A stretch of 64,000 nucleotides of DNA from NCBI RefSeq assembly GCF_030548465.1, contig NZ_JAUOSF010000004.1, forward strand, positions 124,001 through 188,000, read 5' to 3'. Of the stretch, positions 1 through 7,706 are shown piece after piece. The position numbers and the translations under genes are program-made. Origin of the DNA: Tamlana sp. 2_MG-2023. Its GTDB lineage: Bacteria; Bacteroidota; Bacteroidia; Flavobacteriales; Flavobacteriaceae. The notes beneath the pieces are model-generated. The model saw only the letters and a list, made by a program, of their open reading frames with translations. It made no database searches and was not told the DNA's origin. Position 1 is the first letter of the stretch. Every line of letters starts with the position of its first letter.

Positions 1-30
1 AAAGGCGAATGGGTTTTGGTCAATGAGTAA
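1..30 (+). CDS. 3' end of a gene truncated by the window edge
   Basis: The first 30 bases read in frame 1 as nine codons (KGEWVLVNE) followed by TAA, and an intrinsic terminator begins 22 bases later. This fits the last codons of a plus-strand gene that starts before the window. Nine residues are too few to name a family. Confidence 0.5.
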   Translation, partial: KGEWVLVNE

Positions 31-52
31 ACAACATAATTCAAAATAATAT

Positions 53-87
53 AAAAATCCCGTTTATGATAATCGGGATTTTTTTTT
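53..87 (+). terminator. Intrinsic terminator of the upstream partial gene
   Basis: A ten-base arm AAAAATCCCG (53-62) pairs with CGGGATTTTT (74-83) and runs into a T tract to position 87. It would end transcription of the gene stopping at position 30. Confidence 0.8.
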
Positions 88-197
88 GACTTACATGTTC
101 TAAACTCGATTACTTTTAGGTAATAGAGATTAACTCTTAGGTAAAAAACAGTAGTTTACGACTTGTATTGAAATGTATTTTCGTACAAACTTTAACT

Positions 198-1352
198 ATG
201 AAAACAACATTACTTTTATTCGCTTCTTTTTTACTTACTAACCTTACATCTTTTGCACAAGCACCAGTTAAACTGAGTTCTGGACAATTTGGCTTTAATG
301 AAGGCCCTGTGTGGGATCAAAACGACAAAATAATCTTCTCAGATGTAGGTACTCTAAAGGTCGAAGTTTATACGATTAGCACCAATAGTTTTTCTACAGC
401 ATTCACTTCTAGCGTTCGAACCAATGGTCTCATGCTAGATGAAAATTCTAACCTTATTGTTTGTGAATTCCAAGGCGGAAAAGTTTCACAAAGAACGATG
501 AGCGGTACTGTATTAAATACTTATGCTACTGGCTTAACAAACCCTAACGATTTGTGTCTAGATAAAAACAATGGCATGTATGTTACCGACCCAAATGATG
601 ATGCCGTCTACTATATCAGTCCTCCAAAACCAACAAGAACGACCTCTTTAGTTGATGATACTATAGACTTCCCTAACGGTGTACTTATTACTAATGATGG
701 TAAAAAAGTATTGGTTAGTGACTCAGATAATTATGAAATTTTTCAATTCGACATTGATGCTGCCACGGGAGCACTTTCCAACAAAACAGTTTTTGCAACT
801 TTGGAAGACACCGATAATAGCGAACCAAGATCCCTTGCCGATGGCATGGCCTTAGACACCAACGGAAATCTTTATGTAGCAGCCAAAAAATCTATTCAAA
901 TATTTGATGCGTCTGGTACACATACCAAAACAATAGCTTTTACTGAAAACGTTACAAATTGCACTTTTGGCGGAACAAACTTAAATACATTGTTTGTTAC
1001 AACTCCTAAAGACTTATATAAGATCGATTTCACTGGAGTAACAGGATTTCAACATCCTTTTGACTTGCCCGAGTCTAATTTAGCGACAAACGACAGCCCT
1101 TTTAAGCATTCATTCCATATATTTCCAAACCCAACTTCCAATAATAAAGTTACCATTACAGTTGGAGATGTGAAAATTAATCAAATAACACTTTTCAATA
1201 ATATAGGACTAAATGTTGATGGCTTTAATTTCGAAAAAATAAACAACGACATTCAAGTGCACCTGAATCCAAATCTTAATAACGGTATTTACATATTATC
1301 CTTAAAAACAGATGATGGCACTATAATTAACAATAAAATCATAATTAAATAA
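198..1352 (+). CDS. Secreted SMP-30/gluconolactonase-like beta-propeller with T9SS sorting tail
   Basis: 384 residues. The ATG at 198 is preferred over the in-frame ATG at 168 because it opens directly into a signal peptide (MKTTLLLFASFLL, likely cleaved after SFAQA near residue 21). Residues about 25-290 carry the repeated 'GPVWD', 'NGLMLDENSNLIVCE', 'DLCLDKNNGMYVTDP' and 'LADGMALDTNGNLYVA' patterns of the SMP-30/gluconolactonase/NHL six-bladed propeller. The last 75 or so residues, starting at HIFPNPTSNN and ending NNKIIIK, form a type A type IX secretion (Por) sorting domain, so the protein is probably exported through the outer membrane and released or surface-anchored. Members of the propeller family hydrolyse lactones or organophosphate-like esters; the substrate here cannot be read. 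The gene stands alone between two terminators. Confidence 0.85.
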   Translation: MKTTLLLFASFLLTNLTSFAQAPVKLSSGQFGFNEGPVWDQNDKIIFSDVGTLKVEVYTISTNSFSTAFTSSVRTNGLMLDENSNLIVCEFQGGKVSQRTMSGTVLNTYATGLTNPNDLCLDKNNGMYVTDPNDDAVYYISPPKPTRTTSLVDDTIDFPNGVLITNDGKKVLVSDSDNYEIFQFDIDAATGALSNKTVFATLEDTDNSEPRSLADGMALDTNGNLYVAAKKSIQIFDASGTHTKTIAFTENVTNCTFGGTNLNTLFVTTPKDLYKIDFTGVTGFQHPFDLPESNLATNDSPFKHSFHIFPNPTSNNKVTITVGDVKINQITLFNNIGLNVDGFNFEKINNDIQVHLNPNLNNGIYILSLKTDDGTIINNKIIIK

Positions 1353-1406
1353 AATCATTGTTTCAAAACTAACACGACACTGTAACGTGTATAAGTTCAA
1401 AAATTT

Positions 1407-1444
1407 CAGGGTTAAGATATCTATATCTTAACCCTGTTTTCTTT
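1407..1444 (+). terminator. Intrinsic terminator of the SMP-30-like gene
   Basis: A 14-base arm CAGGGTTAAGATAT (1407-1420) is repeated inverted at 1423-1436 and followed by TTTTCTTTT. It lies 54 bases after the stop codon of the propeller gene. Confidence 0.8.
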
Positions 1445-1580
1445 TAAAAAAAATCTTAAGCTAATTTGAACCTGAGATTTTTAAATACACCCGAATTTCT
1501 CTTATATTGATTACAACAGAGTCATAACATGAGGCATACTTTTTTTCAAATAAGCTCATTAATATTATATGATTAAAAAG

Positions 1581-1796
1581 CTAATCTTTAATTGAAATTT
1601 CTGTTTTATTCTTGCCGCTTTTAGATGAAAATTCAACACCATCACTACTCACATCTAATGATGTTCCATCACTTTCTTTAGCTTTAGGCGCTTCCACCTT
1701 TTTTTCAATTACAACAGTTTCTTTTTCTTTCTTCTCTCCACAACCAACTAATCCAAAAATGGCGATACTTGTTAGCAATACGATTGTTTTCTTCAT
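1581..1796 (-). CDS. Small lysine/glutamate-rich lipoprotein
   Basis: 71 residues from the ATG at 1796. An in-frame ATG 45 bases upstream would place 15 non-signal residues before MKKTIVLLTSIAIFG, so the inner start is chosen. The lipobox LVGC puts the lipidated cysteine at residue 19, followed by a charged linker (GEKKEKETVVIEKKVEAPKA) and a short C-terminal segment with SSDGVEFSSKSGKNKTEISIK. It is probably anchored in the envelope. No domain is recognised. The opposite strand also has an 82-codon open frame, but it lacks a signal or family and is taken as a shadow. Confidence 0.7.
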   Translation of the reverse strand: MKKTIVLLTSIAIFGLVGCGEKKEKETVVIEKKVEAPKAKESDGTSLDVSSDGVEFSSKSGKNKTEISIKD

Positions 1797-2058
1797 CTTA
1801 ATTGATTTAAAATTATATAGGTTCAAGCTACCCACAGACAACCTATTTTATATTACATGAGTAAAGAAATATGTTATAAGATTCCCAGATACCACTAAGT
1901 TTAATCATATTAACAAGTCAGAGACACCTTGACATTCCATTATTGGCTATAAAAGTTAATCGCTATGTACCTTATAGAAAAAACAAACCCCAATAGTTTC
2001 CTATCAGGATTTATATTTTATTAAAAATGCATAAAAAAGTTACACAACATAGAACACT

Positions 2059-2517
2059 TTAATCTTCTTGCCCTGGATTACTTACGATAATCTCTAATTT
2101 ATAATTTGCTTTTTCATTTTGTCTTGCTACACTACGCATTAAATAAACACGAATCGTGTAGTCGCCGGTTTCTTCTAATTCACCTTCAAACATGTTTTCG
2201 TCAACCGAACCATTAAAAATAGCAACATACTCTTCCTCTGGTTCCATAATATTAAAATAGTTTGCGGTATTATCGGTGTCCATACTCACGTTTAAAGATT
2301 GTCCTTTTTTCACGTTAACCGTATAATCAACAGTTTGTTCACCTTTAAGGCTGTTTTCAATAATTGTACTAAACTTACCTTCCTCAAATTTGACCACTTC
2401 TTTTTTAACACCTTGGGCATGTAAACTAGAAACCGCTAAAAAACTTGCTAAGGCACAAAGGGTGAATAGCTTTATAATATTTTGTTTTATTCCATGAAAT
2501 ACTTTTAAATTTTTCAT
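2059..2517 (-). CDS. Secreted PPC-like beta-sandwich protein (possible PliG-type lysozyme inhibitor)
   Basis: 152 residues with a signal peptide (hydrophobic segment about residues 16-32, likely cleaved after SLHAQ near residue 35). The mature part contains DYTVNVKKGQSLNVSM, ANYFNIMEP, AIFNGS and TGDYTIRVYLMRSVARQNE. This arrangement is typical of small secreted proteins often labelled inhibitor of g-type lysozyme or 'DNA breaking-rejoining protein', built on a bacterial pre-peptidase-C-like sandwich. I infer a periplasmic or secreted role, possibly protecting peptidoglycan from host or competitor lysozyme. It lies 63 bases downstream of the M23 peptidase gene on the same strand, which fits a cell-wall theme but may be coincidence. 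Confidence 0.6.
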   Translation of the reverse strand: MKNLKVFHGIKQNIIKLFTLCALASFLAVSSLHAQGVKKEVVKFEEGKFSTIIENSLKGEQTVDYTVNVKKGQSLNVSMDTDNTANYFNIMEPEEEYVAIFNGSVDENMFEGELEETGDYTIRVYLMRSVARQNEKANYKLEIIVSNPGQED

Positions 2518-2580
2518 AATGATATTTTTATAAGGTTATAGATTAAAGATAAACAAAAAACATAAAAAATTTATAAATAT

Positions 2581-3264
2581 TTAATTATCAAGCTTTAGGA
2601 AAGAAAATGGATTCGGGCAATTGTTTCTATAAAACCCAAGTTCGTTATGGGAACACACCCCAGGATAATCACCAATATAACCCTGAATATCTTCAATAAT
2701 CTGAAAATGCAAATGTGGCGGATAATCACCATTCACCGAAGCGTCTCCTAAAGCACCTATAACACTCCCTTTTCCGATTATCCTCCCTTCTTGTATTTCC
2801 TCTAAGGAGGATAAATTTAAATGCCCGTAGAGCGTGTAAAAGGTACATCCGTAATACTCATGCTTCAAAATGATAGTTGGCCCGTAATCGCCAAAGTTGG
2901 TATTATTTTTAAAACTATGTACAACACCCTCTATGGGCGCATATATAGGTGTATCAACTGGACTCCATAAATCGATTCCTAAATGAATATTCCGCTCAGC
3001 TTCATCAAAATTATTAAAATGTGTGCTGCGTTTATAAATACTGCGTACCTCTAAATAGCCGCCATGAGCCACATTAGCATTATGATTCAGTAAATATTGA
3101 TCTACAAATTCTCCAAATTTTAGTGAAGTAGATACATCGGCTTTTACCAAGTCTACATTGGATTCGGATAAATCTAAAGGGACATATTTTTTTGACACCA
3201 AATGACCTCCTAACACGCCAACACTATCTTGACTTACTTTATTAAGAACCTCTAAAAAATCCAT
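2581..3264 (-). CDS. M23 (LytM-type) metallopeptidase family protein
   Basis: 227 residues. The zinc-site pattern of the M23/LAS fold is present: HLGIDLW gives H94 and D98, LYGHLN gives H148, and PPHLHFQ gives H184 and H186. 'YAPIEGVVHSF' and 'GDYGPTIILKHE' are usual M23 strand segments. Active family members cut peptidoglycan cross-bridges. There is no signal peptide or membrane segment: the N-terminus MDFLEVLNKVSQDSVG is soluble and no better in-frame start was found, so export is not evident. It could be cytoplasmic, or a homologue with a repurposed substrate. The gene is divergent from ttcA with 126 bases between the two starts. Confidence 0.8.
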   Translation of the reverse strand: MDFLEVLNKVSQDSVGVLGGHLVSKKYVPLDLSESNVDLVKADVSTSLKFGEFVDQYLLNHNANVAHGGYLEVRSIYKRSTHFNNFDEAERNIHLGIDLWSPVDTPIYAPIEGVVHSFKNNTNFGDYGPTIILKHEYYGCTFYTLYGHLNLSSLEEIQEGRIIGKGSVIGALGDASVNGDYPPHLHFQIIEDIQGYIGDYPGVCSHNELGFYRNNCPNPFSFLKLDN

Positions 3265-3352
3265 TGCTAATTTAATTATGATGCCTTCAAATGAATTAAA
3301 GTATTATTGAAATTAAATGCTTTAAATCTGAAGTCATTCTTTCCTGTTAAAA

Positions 3353-3385
3353 TTGAACTTATTTTATGATTATATAATATTTTTG
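3353..3385 (+). promoter_or_regulatory. Bacteroidota-type promoter of ttcA
   Basis: A TTG at 3353-3355 and TATTTTTG at 3378-3385 are separated by 22 bases, matching the TTG-N(17-23)-TAnnTTTG pattern of Bacteroidota housekeeping promoters. The -7 box ends five bases before the ttcA ATG, so the transcript may have almost no 5' leader. Confidence 0.6.
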
Positions 3386-3390
3386 CACCC

Positions 3391-4161
3391 ATGGAAAATA
3401 TAGAACAGGTTACCAAAAAACTACATCGTGCCGTTGGCGAAGCCATAAAACAATTTAGCTTACTTGAAGAAGGCGATCGCATTATGGTTTGTCTTTCTGG
3501 TGGAAAAGATAGTTATACTTTACTCCAAATGTTACTACATTTCCAAAAAGTAGCACCTATTTCCTTCGAAATTATAGCCGTTAACTTAGACCAAAAACAA
3601 CCTGGTTTCCCTGAAGAAGTATTGCCAAACTACCTTGACAATCTAGGAGTAGCATACAAAATCATCGAAAAAAATACCTATAAAGTGGTTATGGAAAAAA
3701 CTCCAGAAGGTAAAACCACTTGCAGCCTCTGTTCTAGATTACGACGCGGTACACTTTATGAAGCTGCCAAAGATTTAGGTTGCAATAAACTGGCTTTAGG
3801 ACATCACAGAAATGATATTATTGAAACTTTTCTACTGAATTTCTTTTTTGCTGGAAAATTAGAAACCATGCCTCCTAAATTTAAAAATGATGCTGGCGAT
3901 TTAGTCGTATTAAGACCACTAGCCTTTTGTAAAGAAAGTGATATCGAGGTGTACTCCGAGCATATGGTTTTCCCTATAATTCCATGTAATTTATGTGGTT
4001 CTCAAGAGAATTTACAACGCAAAAAAGTGAAGCAAATGATTGCCGACTGGGAAAACGATTTTCCTGATAGAAGTTCTGTGATGATGAACGCACTTCAAAA
4101 TGTATACCCTTCACATTTACTAGACAGAAACATCTACGATTTTGACGCTTTAGAACAATAA
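3391..4161 (+). CDS. ttcA: tRNA 2-thiocytidine(32) synthetase TtcA
   Basis: 256 residues. The PP-loop SGGKDS (36-41) activates the tRNA base with ATP. Two CxxC pairs, CSLC (C111, C114) and CNLC (C199, C202), bind the [4Fe-4S] cluster that carries sulfur in this family. GHHRND (about 137-142) and [12 protein letters not shown] are further TtcA signatures. The enzyme thiolates cytidine 32 in the anticodon loop of certain tRNAs. The N-terminus 'ITKK..RRAVGEAI' style alignment with known TtcA supports the ATG at 3391, even though it sits only five bases after the -7 box. No partner gene is adjacent; the following operon starts 182 bases later. Confidence 0.93.
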   Translation: MENIEQVTKKLHRAVGEAIKQFSLLEEGDRIMVCLSGGKDSYTLLQMLLHFQKVAPISFEIIAVNLDQKQPGFPEEVLPNYLDNLGVAYKIIEKNTYKVVMEKTPEGKTTCSLCSRLRRGTLYEAAKDLGCNKLALGHHRNDIIETFLLNFFFAGKLETMPPKFKNDAGDLVVLRPLAFCKESDIEVYSEHMVFPIIPCNLCGSQENLQRKKVKQMIADWENDFPDRSSVMMNALQNVYPSHLLDRNIYDFDALEQ

Positions 4162-4222
4162 GTAAACGCTGTCTAAGCCCTGAATATAATTGGTGTATCT
4201 CGTAATTATTTAAACCATACAC

Positions 4223-4258
4223 CCGTTTTGAATACATTAAAAAAATATTACAAAACGG
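4223..4258. repeat. Inverted repeat between ttcA and the ligase operon
   Basis: CCGTTTTGAATA (4223-4234) pairs with TATTACAAAACGG (4246-4258) with one bulged A. No T tract follows on either strand, so it is a weak terminator candidate. It may instead be a regulator site for the operon starting at 4344 or an RNA processing hairpin. Confidence 0.45.
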
Positions 4259-4343
4259 CATATTAATAAAGTATAAAAAAAGTTTTTGAATTCTAAAAAA
4301 CACTAATTTTATAAAGAATTTAAAACAACATCATGCTTTATTA

Positions 4344-5789
4344 ATGCAAAAATACATTGTAGTTAATCAACCTGAAAAATGGAATTTTTCTATTGAGAAT
4401 GTTACAGTAATATCTTCCCAAGATTATTTAACGAATCCTGAATTTTCATTATTGAAAAAAGCGCGCATCTTCAACTTGTGCAAAGACTATAATTACCAAT
4501 CAAAAGGATATTATGTATCGCTTTTAGCGGAAGCCAGAGGCCATTTAGCTATTCCTACGGTAAAAAATATTGTAGATTTAAAAACCATAAAATTGGTACG
4601 TATCGTTTCCGAAGAATTTGATGATATCATTCAGCAGAGTTTAAAAAACATCAAGTCTAGAGACTTTACTTTGAGTATCTATTTCGGTCAAAATGTATCG
4701 CAAAAATACAAAGAACTGAGTACGCTTTTTTACAAGCATTTCCAAGTGCCTTTTTTCCGAATCACATTTAACCATAACACAAAGTGGAACATTCAAAGCT
4801 TAAAAGTCATCTCAGAATCTGAAATCCCTGAGGCGCACATAGAAAGTGTTCAGCAATTTGCCAACCAGTATTTCTCTAAAAAACGATACGACACTCCTAA
4901 GTTGGCTAAAAGTGATTTTGATTTGGCCATTTTGGTTAACCCGAAAGATCCTGCTCCTCCAAGTAATGCTAAAGCCTTGAAAAAATTTATTGAGATAGCC
5001 GAAAAGATGAATATTTATGCTGAAATCATAGAGCCTAAAGATTTAAGTCGCTTATCATCCTTTGATGCGTTATTTATAAGACAAAGTACCGAAGTTAATA
5101 ATGAAGCTTATGCTTTTGCCCGTAAAGCACAAAGTGAAAGCATTGCACTAGTAGATTATCCCGATGCCATTTTAAAATGTTGCAATAAAGTCTACATGGC
5201 AGAAGCCCTGAAAAATGCCAATATTGAAACACCTAAAACGATTATTGTTCACAAGAATAACCTCGATCAAGTGATTCCTCACACTGGATTGCCTTGTGTT
5301 TTAAAGGCGCCAGACTCCACTTTTTCTTTTGGCGTAAAAAAAGCAAATACGTTAGAAGAATTCAATCAATTGGCAAATACCATGTTGAAATCTTCAGATT
5401 TAATCATTGCTCAAGAATTTTGTCCGTCAGATTATGATTGGCGCATTGGCCTTATTGATGGCGAACCTTTTTACGCCTGTAAATACTATATGGCAAAAGG
5501 CCATTGGCAAATTTACAATTGGACGGCGAAAAAGAAAAATGATCAAGATGGCGATGCCGATTGTTTACCTATTGAGAACGTACCAAAAGAAGTACTAAAA
5601 ATGGCAGTAAAATCAGCAAAACTCATTGGAAACGGACTTTTAGGCATAGACATTAAAGTGGTGAACGAAAAGCCTATGGTAATCGAAATTAACGACAACC
5701 CAAATATAGACTTTGGTGTAGAGGATGCCTATTATGGCGACTTAGTTTATATAAAAGTATTGACAGCACTTAAAAACAGATTGGATTAA
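4344..5789 (+). CDS. RimK-like ATP-grasp ligase with RLAN-type N-terminal domain
   Basis: 481 residues. Residues about 10-160 resemble the RimK-like ATP-grasp N-terminal (RLAN) domain ('YYVSLLAEARGH'). Residues about 190-480 are a RimK-type ATP-grasp: VLKAPDSTFSFGVKKA is the ATP-lid strand, IAQEFCPSDYDWRIGLIDGE is the central core, and EINDNPN (448-454) is the Mg-binding motif near the end. Such enzymes join a carboxylate to an amino group through an acyl phosphate. It is not canonical RimK, which is about 300 residues and adds glutamate to ribosomal protein S6; the substrate here is unknown. It is first in a three-gene operon; the next start is two bases after its stop (TAAG ATG), implying coupled expression. 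Confidence 0.85.
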   Translation: MQKYIVVNQPEKWNFSIENVTVISSQDYLTNPEFSLLKKARIFNLCKDYNYQSKGYYVSLLAEARGHLAIPTVKNIVDLKTIKLVRIVSEEFDDIIQQSLKNIKSRDFTLSIYFGQNVSQKYKELSTLFYKHFQVPFFRITFNHNTKWNIQSLKVISESEIPEAHIESVQQFANQYFSKKRYDTPKLAKSDFDLAILVNPKDPAPPSNAKALKKFIEIAEKMNIYAEIIEPKDLSRLSSFDALFIRQSTEVNNEAYAFARKAQSESIALVDYPDAILKCCNKVYMAEALKNANIETPKTIIVHKNNLDQVIPHTGLPCVLKAPDSTFSFGVKKANTLEEFNQLANTMLKSSDLIIAQEFCPSDYDWRIGLIDGEPFYACKYYMAKGHWQIYNWTAKKKNDQDGDADCLPIENVPKEVLKMAVKSAKLIGNGLLGIDIKVVNEKPMVIEINDNPNIDFGVEDAYYGDLVYIKVLTALKNRLD

Positions 5790-5790
5790 G

Positions 5791-7017
5791 ATGAGTAAAG
5801 CATACCATTTATTCGAAGTTTTTGGAATTGAATTGGAATACATGTTAGTTCATCATTCCAATTTAAAAGTAAACCCTATTGTTGACGAACTGCTCACTTT
5901 AAAAAATGGCAGTTTAACAGACGATATTGATAATGGCGCTGTGGCGTGGAGTAATGAATTAGTGGCCCATGTTATTGAATTAAAAACAAATGGTCCTACC
6001 TCAAATTTGAATAAACTTTCAACTGAATTCCATAAAAATATTATAGAAATTAACGCCCTTTTAAAGCCTTTAAATACACAGCTATTACCAACAGCTTCTC
6101 ATCCATTAATGAACCCGTTAACCGACACACAACTATGGAAACACAGTTACAGTGAGGTTTACGCACTATACAATCGGATTTTTAATTGCAAGGGACACGG
6201 TTGGAGCAATGTGCAAAGCACACACATTAACTTACCTTTTTACGACGATAGTGAGTTTGAAAAACTTCATGCAGCCATTAGAGTTATTTTACCACTAATT
6301 CCAGGTTTATGTGCCAGTTCACCTATTTTAGAGGGAAAAAACACAGGCTTTAAAGATACCCGATTAGAGTACTATAAAACCAACCAAAAAGAAATCCCAG
6401 AAATGACAGGCTGGGTTATCCCTGAAACCGTATTTACTAAAAAAGAGTATCAAACGACTATTTTCGAACCTATAAACAAAGCAATAAAACCACATGACAC
6501 TGAGCATATTTTAGATCATCATTTTCTGAATTCCCGTGGAGCTATTGCTCGTTTTGACAGACAAGCCATTGAAATTCGCTTGGTAGACATTCAAGAATGT
6601 CCGCATGCAGATATCGCCATTTGTGTCCTTATTATTGAAGTTTTAAAAAGTTTAGTAAACGAAGAATTTTCAGGACTAGAAACACAGAAATCATGGTCAC
6701 GCAAATTGCTTTTCGGCATTTTAAACGCATGTATAAAGGATGCTGAAAATCATATTATTGATGATTTAAAATACCTCAGTTTATTTAAAATAGAAGCAAT
6801 TTGCACAGTTCAAGAGGTCTGGAGACAACTCTATAACCATGTGAAACCTCAAATCGACCAATCACATCATCACGCTATTGAAACTATTTTAGAACAAGGC
6901 ACATTGGCGACGCGTATATTGAAAGCCTTGGATGAAAATTATTCTGAAGCACATATTACAAAAGTGTACACCAGGCTAGCAAACTGCTTACAGGACAATA
7001 AATTATTCATCCCTTGA
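5791..7017 (+). CDS. GCS2-family glutamate-cysteine-ligase-like carboxylate-amine ligase
   Basis: 408 residues. FGIELEYML (11-19) near the N-terminus, GWSNVQSTHINLPF, LPLIPGLCASSPILEGK..FKDTRLEYY, and RFDRQAIEIRLVDIQECP are the nucleotide and metal-binding patterns of the GCS2 (COG2170/YbdK-like) family, related to glutamine synthetase. These enzymes form amide bonds, typically on the gamma-carboxyl of glutamate, but many members do not make glutathione. No glutathione synthetase gshB is adjacent, so a glutathione role is not supported by context. Translational coupling on both sides, with the RimK-like ligase upstream and the amidohydrolase overlapping by four bases downstream, indicates one pathway. 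Confidence 0.82.
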   Translation: MSKAYHLFEVFGIELEYMLVHHSNLKVNPIVDELLTLKNGSLTDDIDNGAVAWSNELVAHVIELKTNGPTSNLNKLSTEFHKNIIEINALLKPLNTQLLPTASHPLMNPLTDTQLWKHSYSEVYALYNRIFNCKGHGWSNVQSTHINLPFYDDSEFEKLHAAIRVILPLIPGLCASSPILEGKNTGFKDTRLEYYKTNQKEIPEMTGWVIPETVFTKKEYQTTIFEPINKAIKPHDTEHILDHHFLNSRGAIARFDRQAIEIRLVDIQECPHADIAICVLIIEVLKSLVNEEFSGLETQKSWSRKLLFGILNACIKDAENHIIDDLKYLSLFKIEAICTVQEVWRQLYNHVKPQIDQSHHHAIETILEQGTLATRILKALDENYSEAHITKVYTRLANCLQDNKLFIP

Positions 7018-7706
7018 AACTAATTTTAACATGTGAACATGGCGGGAATCATATTCCTGAAGACTATTCAGCCTATTTTAATAGTTTTAGAGATGTTTTA
7101 GAAACCCATCGTGGTTATGATTTAGGAGCTTTGGATATTTTTAAAAGTTTAGAACCACTATCGGATTACAGTTTGTTTTCTGAAACAAGCCGTTTACTTA
7201 TTGAACTGAACCGCTCCTTGTATCATAATCATTTATTTTCTGAAGCGTCAAAAAAATTATCTAAAGTAGAAAAGAAAACACTAATAGATACTTATTATTT
7301 AGAGTATAGAACAACGGTTGAAAACAAAATTGAGCAGTATATTTTAAACAACGAAGATGCCGTTGTTCATCTTTCTATACATTCTTTTACCCCTATTTTA
7401 AATCAAGAAGAAAGAAATTGCGATATCGGTTTGTTGTACGATTCTAAAAAGACAGCTGAAAAGACTTTTTGTTCCCTGCTGAAAAAAGAATTACAAGCTA
7501 ACGCCCCTGAAATTAAGGTGCGTTTCAACTACCCTTATTTAGGAAAAGCAGATGGTTTCACCAGTTATTTAAGATCCGTTTTCCATAAACGGTATTTGGG
7601 CATTGAAATTGAAATTAATCAAAAACTAGCGTTGAATAATGTCATGGATGAGAACATAAAAAAACTATTATTCAGTAGTATAAAATCTGTTTTAAACCAC
7701 TACTAA
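7014..7706 (+). CDS. N-formylglutamate amidohydrolase family protein
   Basis: 230 residues from a TTG start inside the overlapping TTGA that also supplies the TGA stop of the GCS2 gene. LTCEHGGNHIPEDY (4-17), HRGYDLGALDI, SRLLIELNRS, HLSIHSFTP and YLGIEIEINQ match the N-formylglutamate amidohydrolase (hutG-type) fold, a zinc amidase related to carboxypeptidases; H8 and the later His/Glu residues are probable metal ligands. No histidine-utilisation genes are near, so the classical Hut role is unlikely. Next to two amide ligases it more plausibly trims or recycles an acylated amino-acid product. Its stop codon abuts the rimO stop on the other strand with no spacer. Confidence 0.8.
   Translation: MKLILTCEHGGNHIPEDYSAYFNSFRDVLETHRGYDLGALDIFKSLEPLSDYSLFSETSRLLIELNRSLYHNHLFSEASKKLSKVEKKTLIDTYYLEYRTTVENKIEQYILNNEDAVVHLSIHSFTPILNQEERNCDIGLLYDSKKTAEKTFCSLLKKELQANAPEIKVRFNYPYLGKADGFTSYLRSVFHKRYLGIEIEINQKLALNNVMDENIKKLLFSSIKSVLNHY

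Noticed and set aside
1612..1860. Open frame of 82 codons opposite the small lipoprotein
   Set aside because: The minus-strand frame has a clear lipobox and the plus-strand frame has no family signature.
7014..7706. Histidine-utilisation role for the N-formylglutamate amidohydrolase
   Set aside because: No hutH, hutU or hutI is present and the gene is translationally coupled to two ligases.
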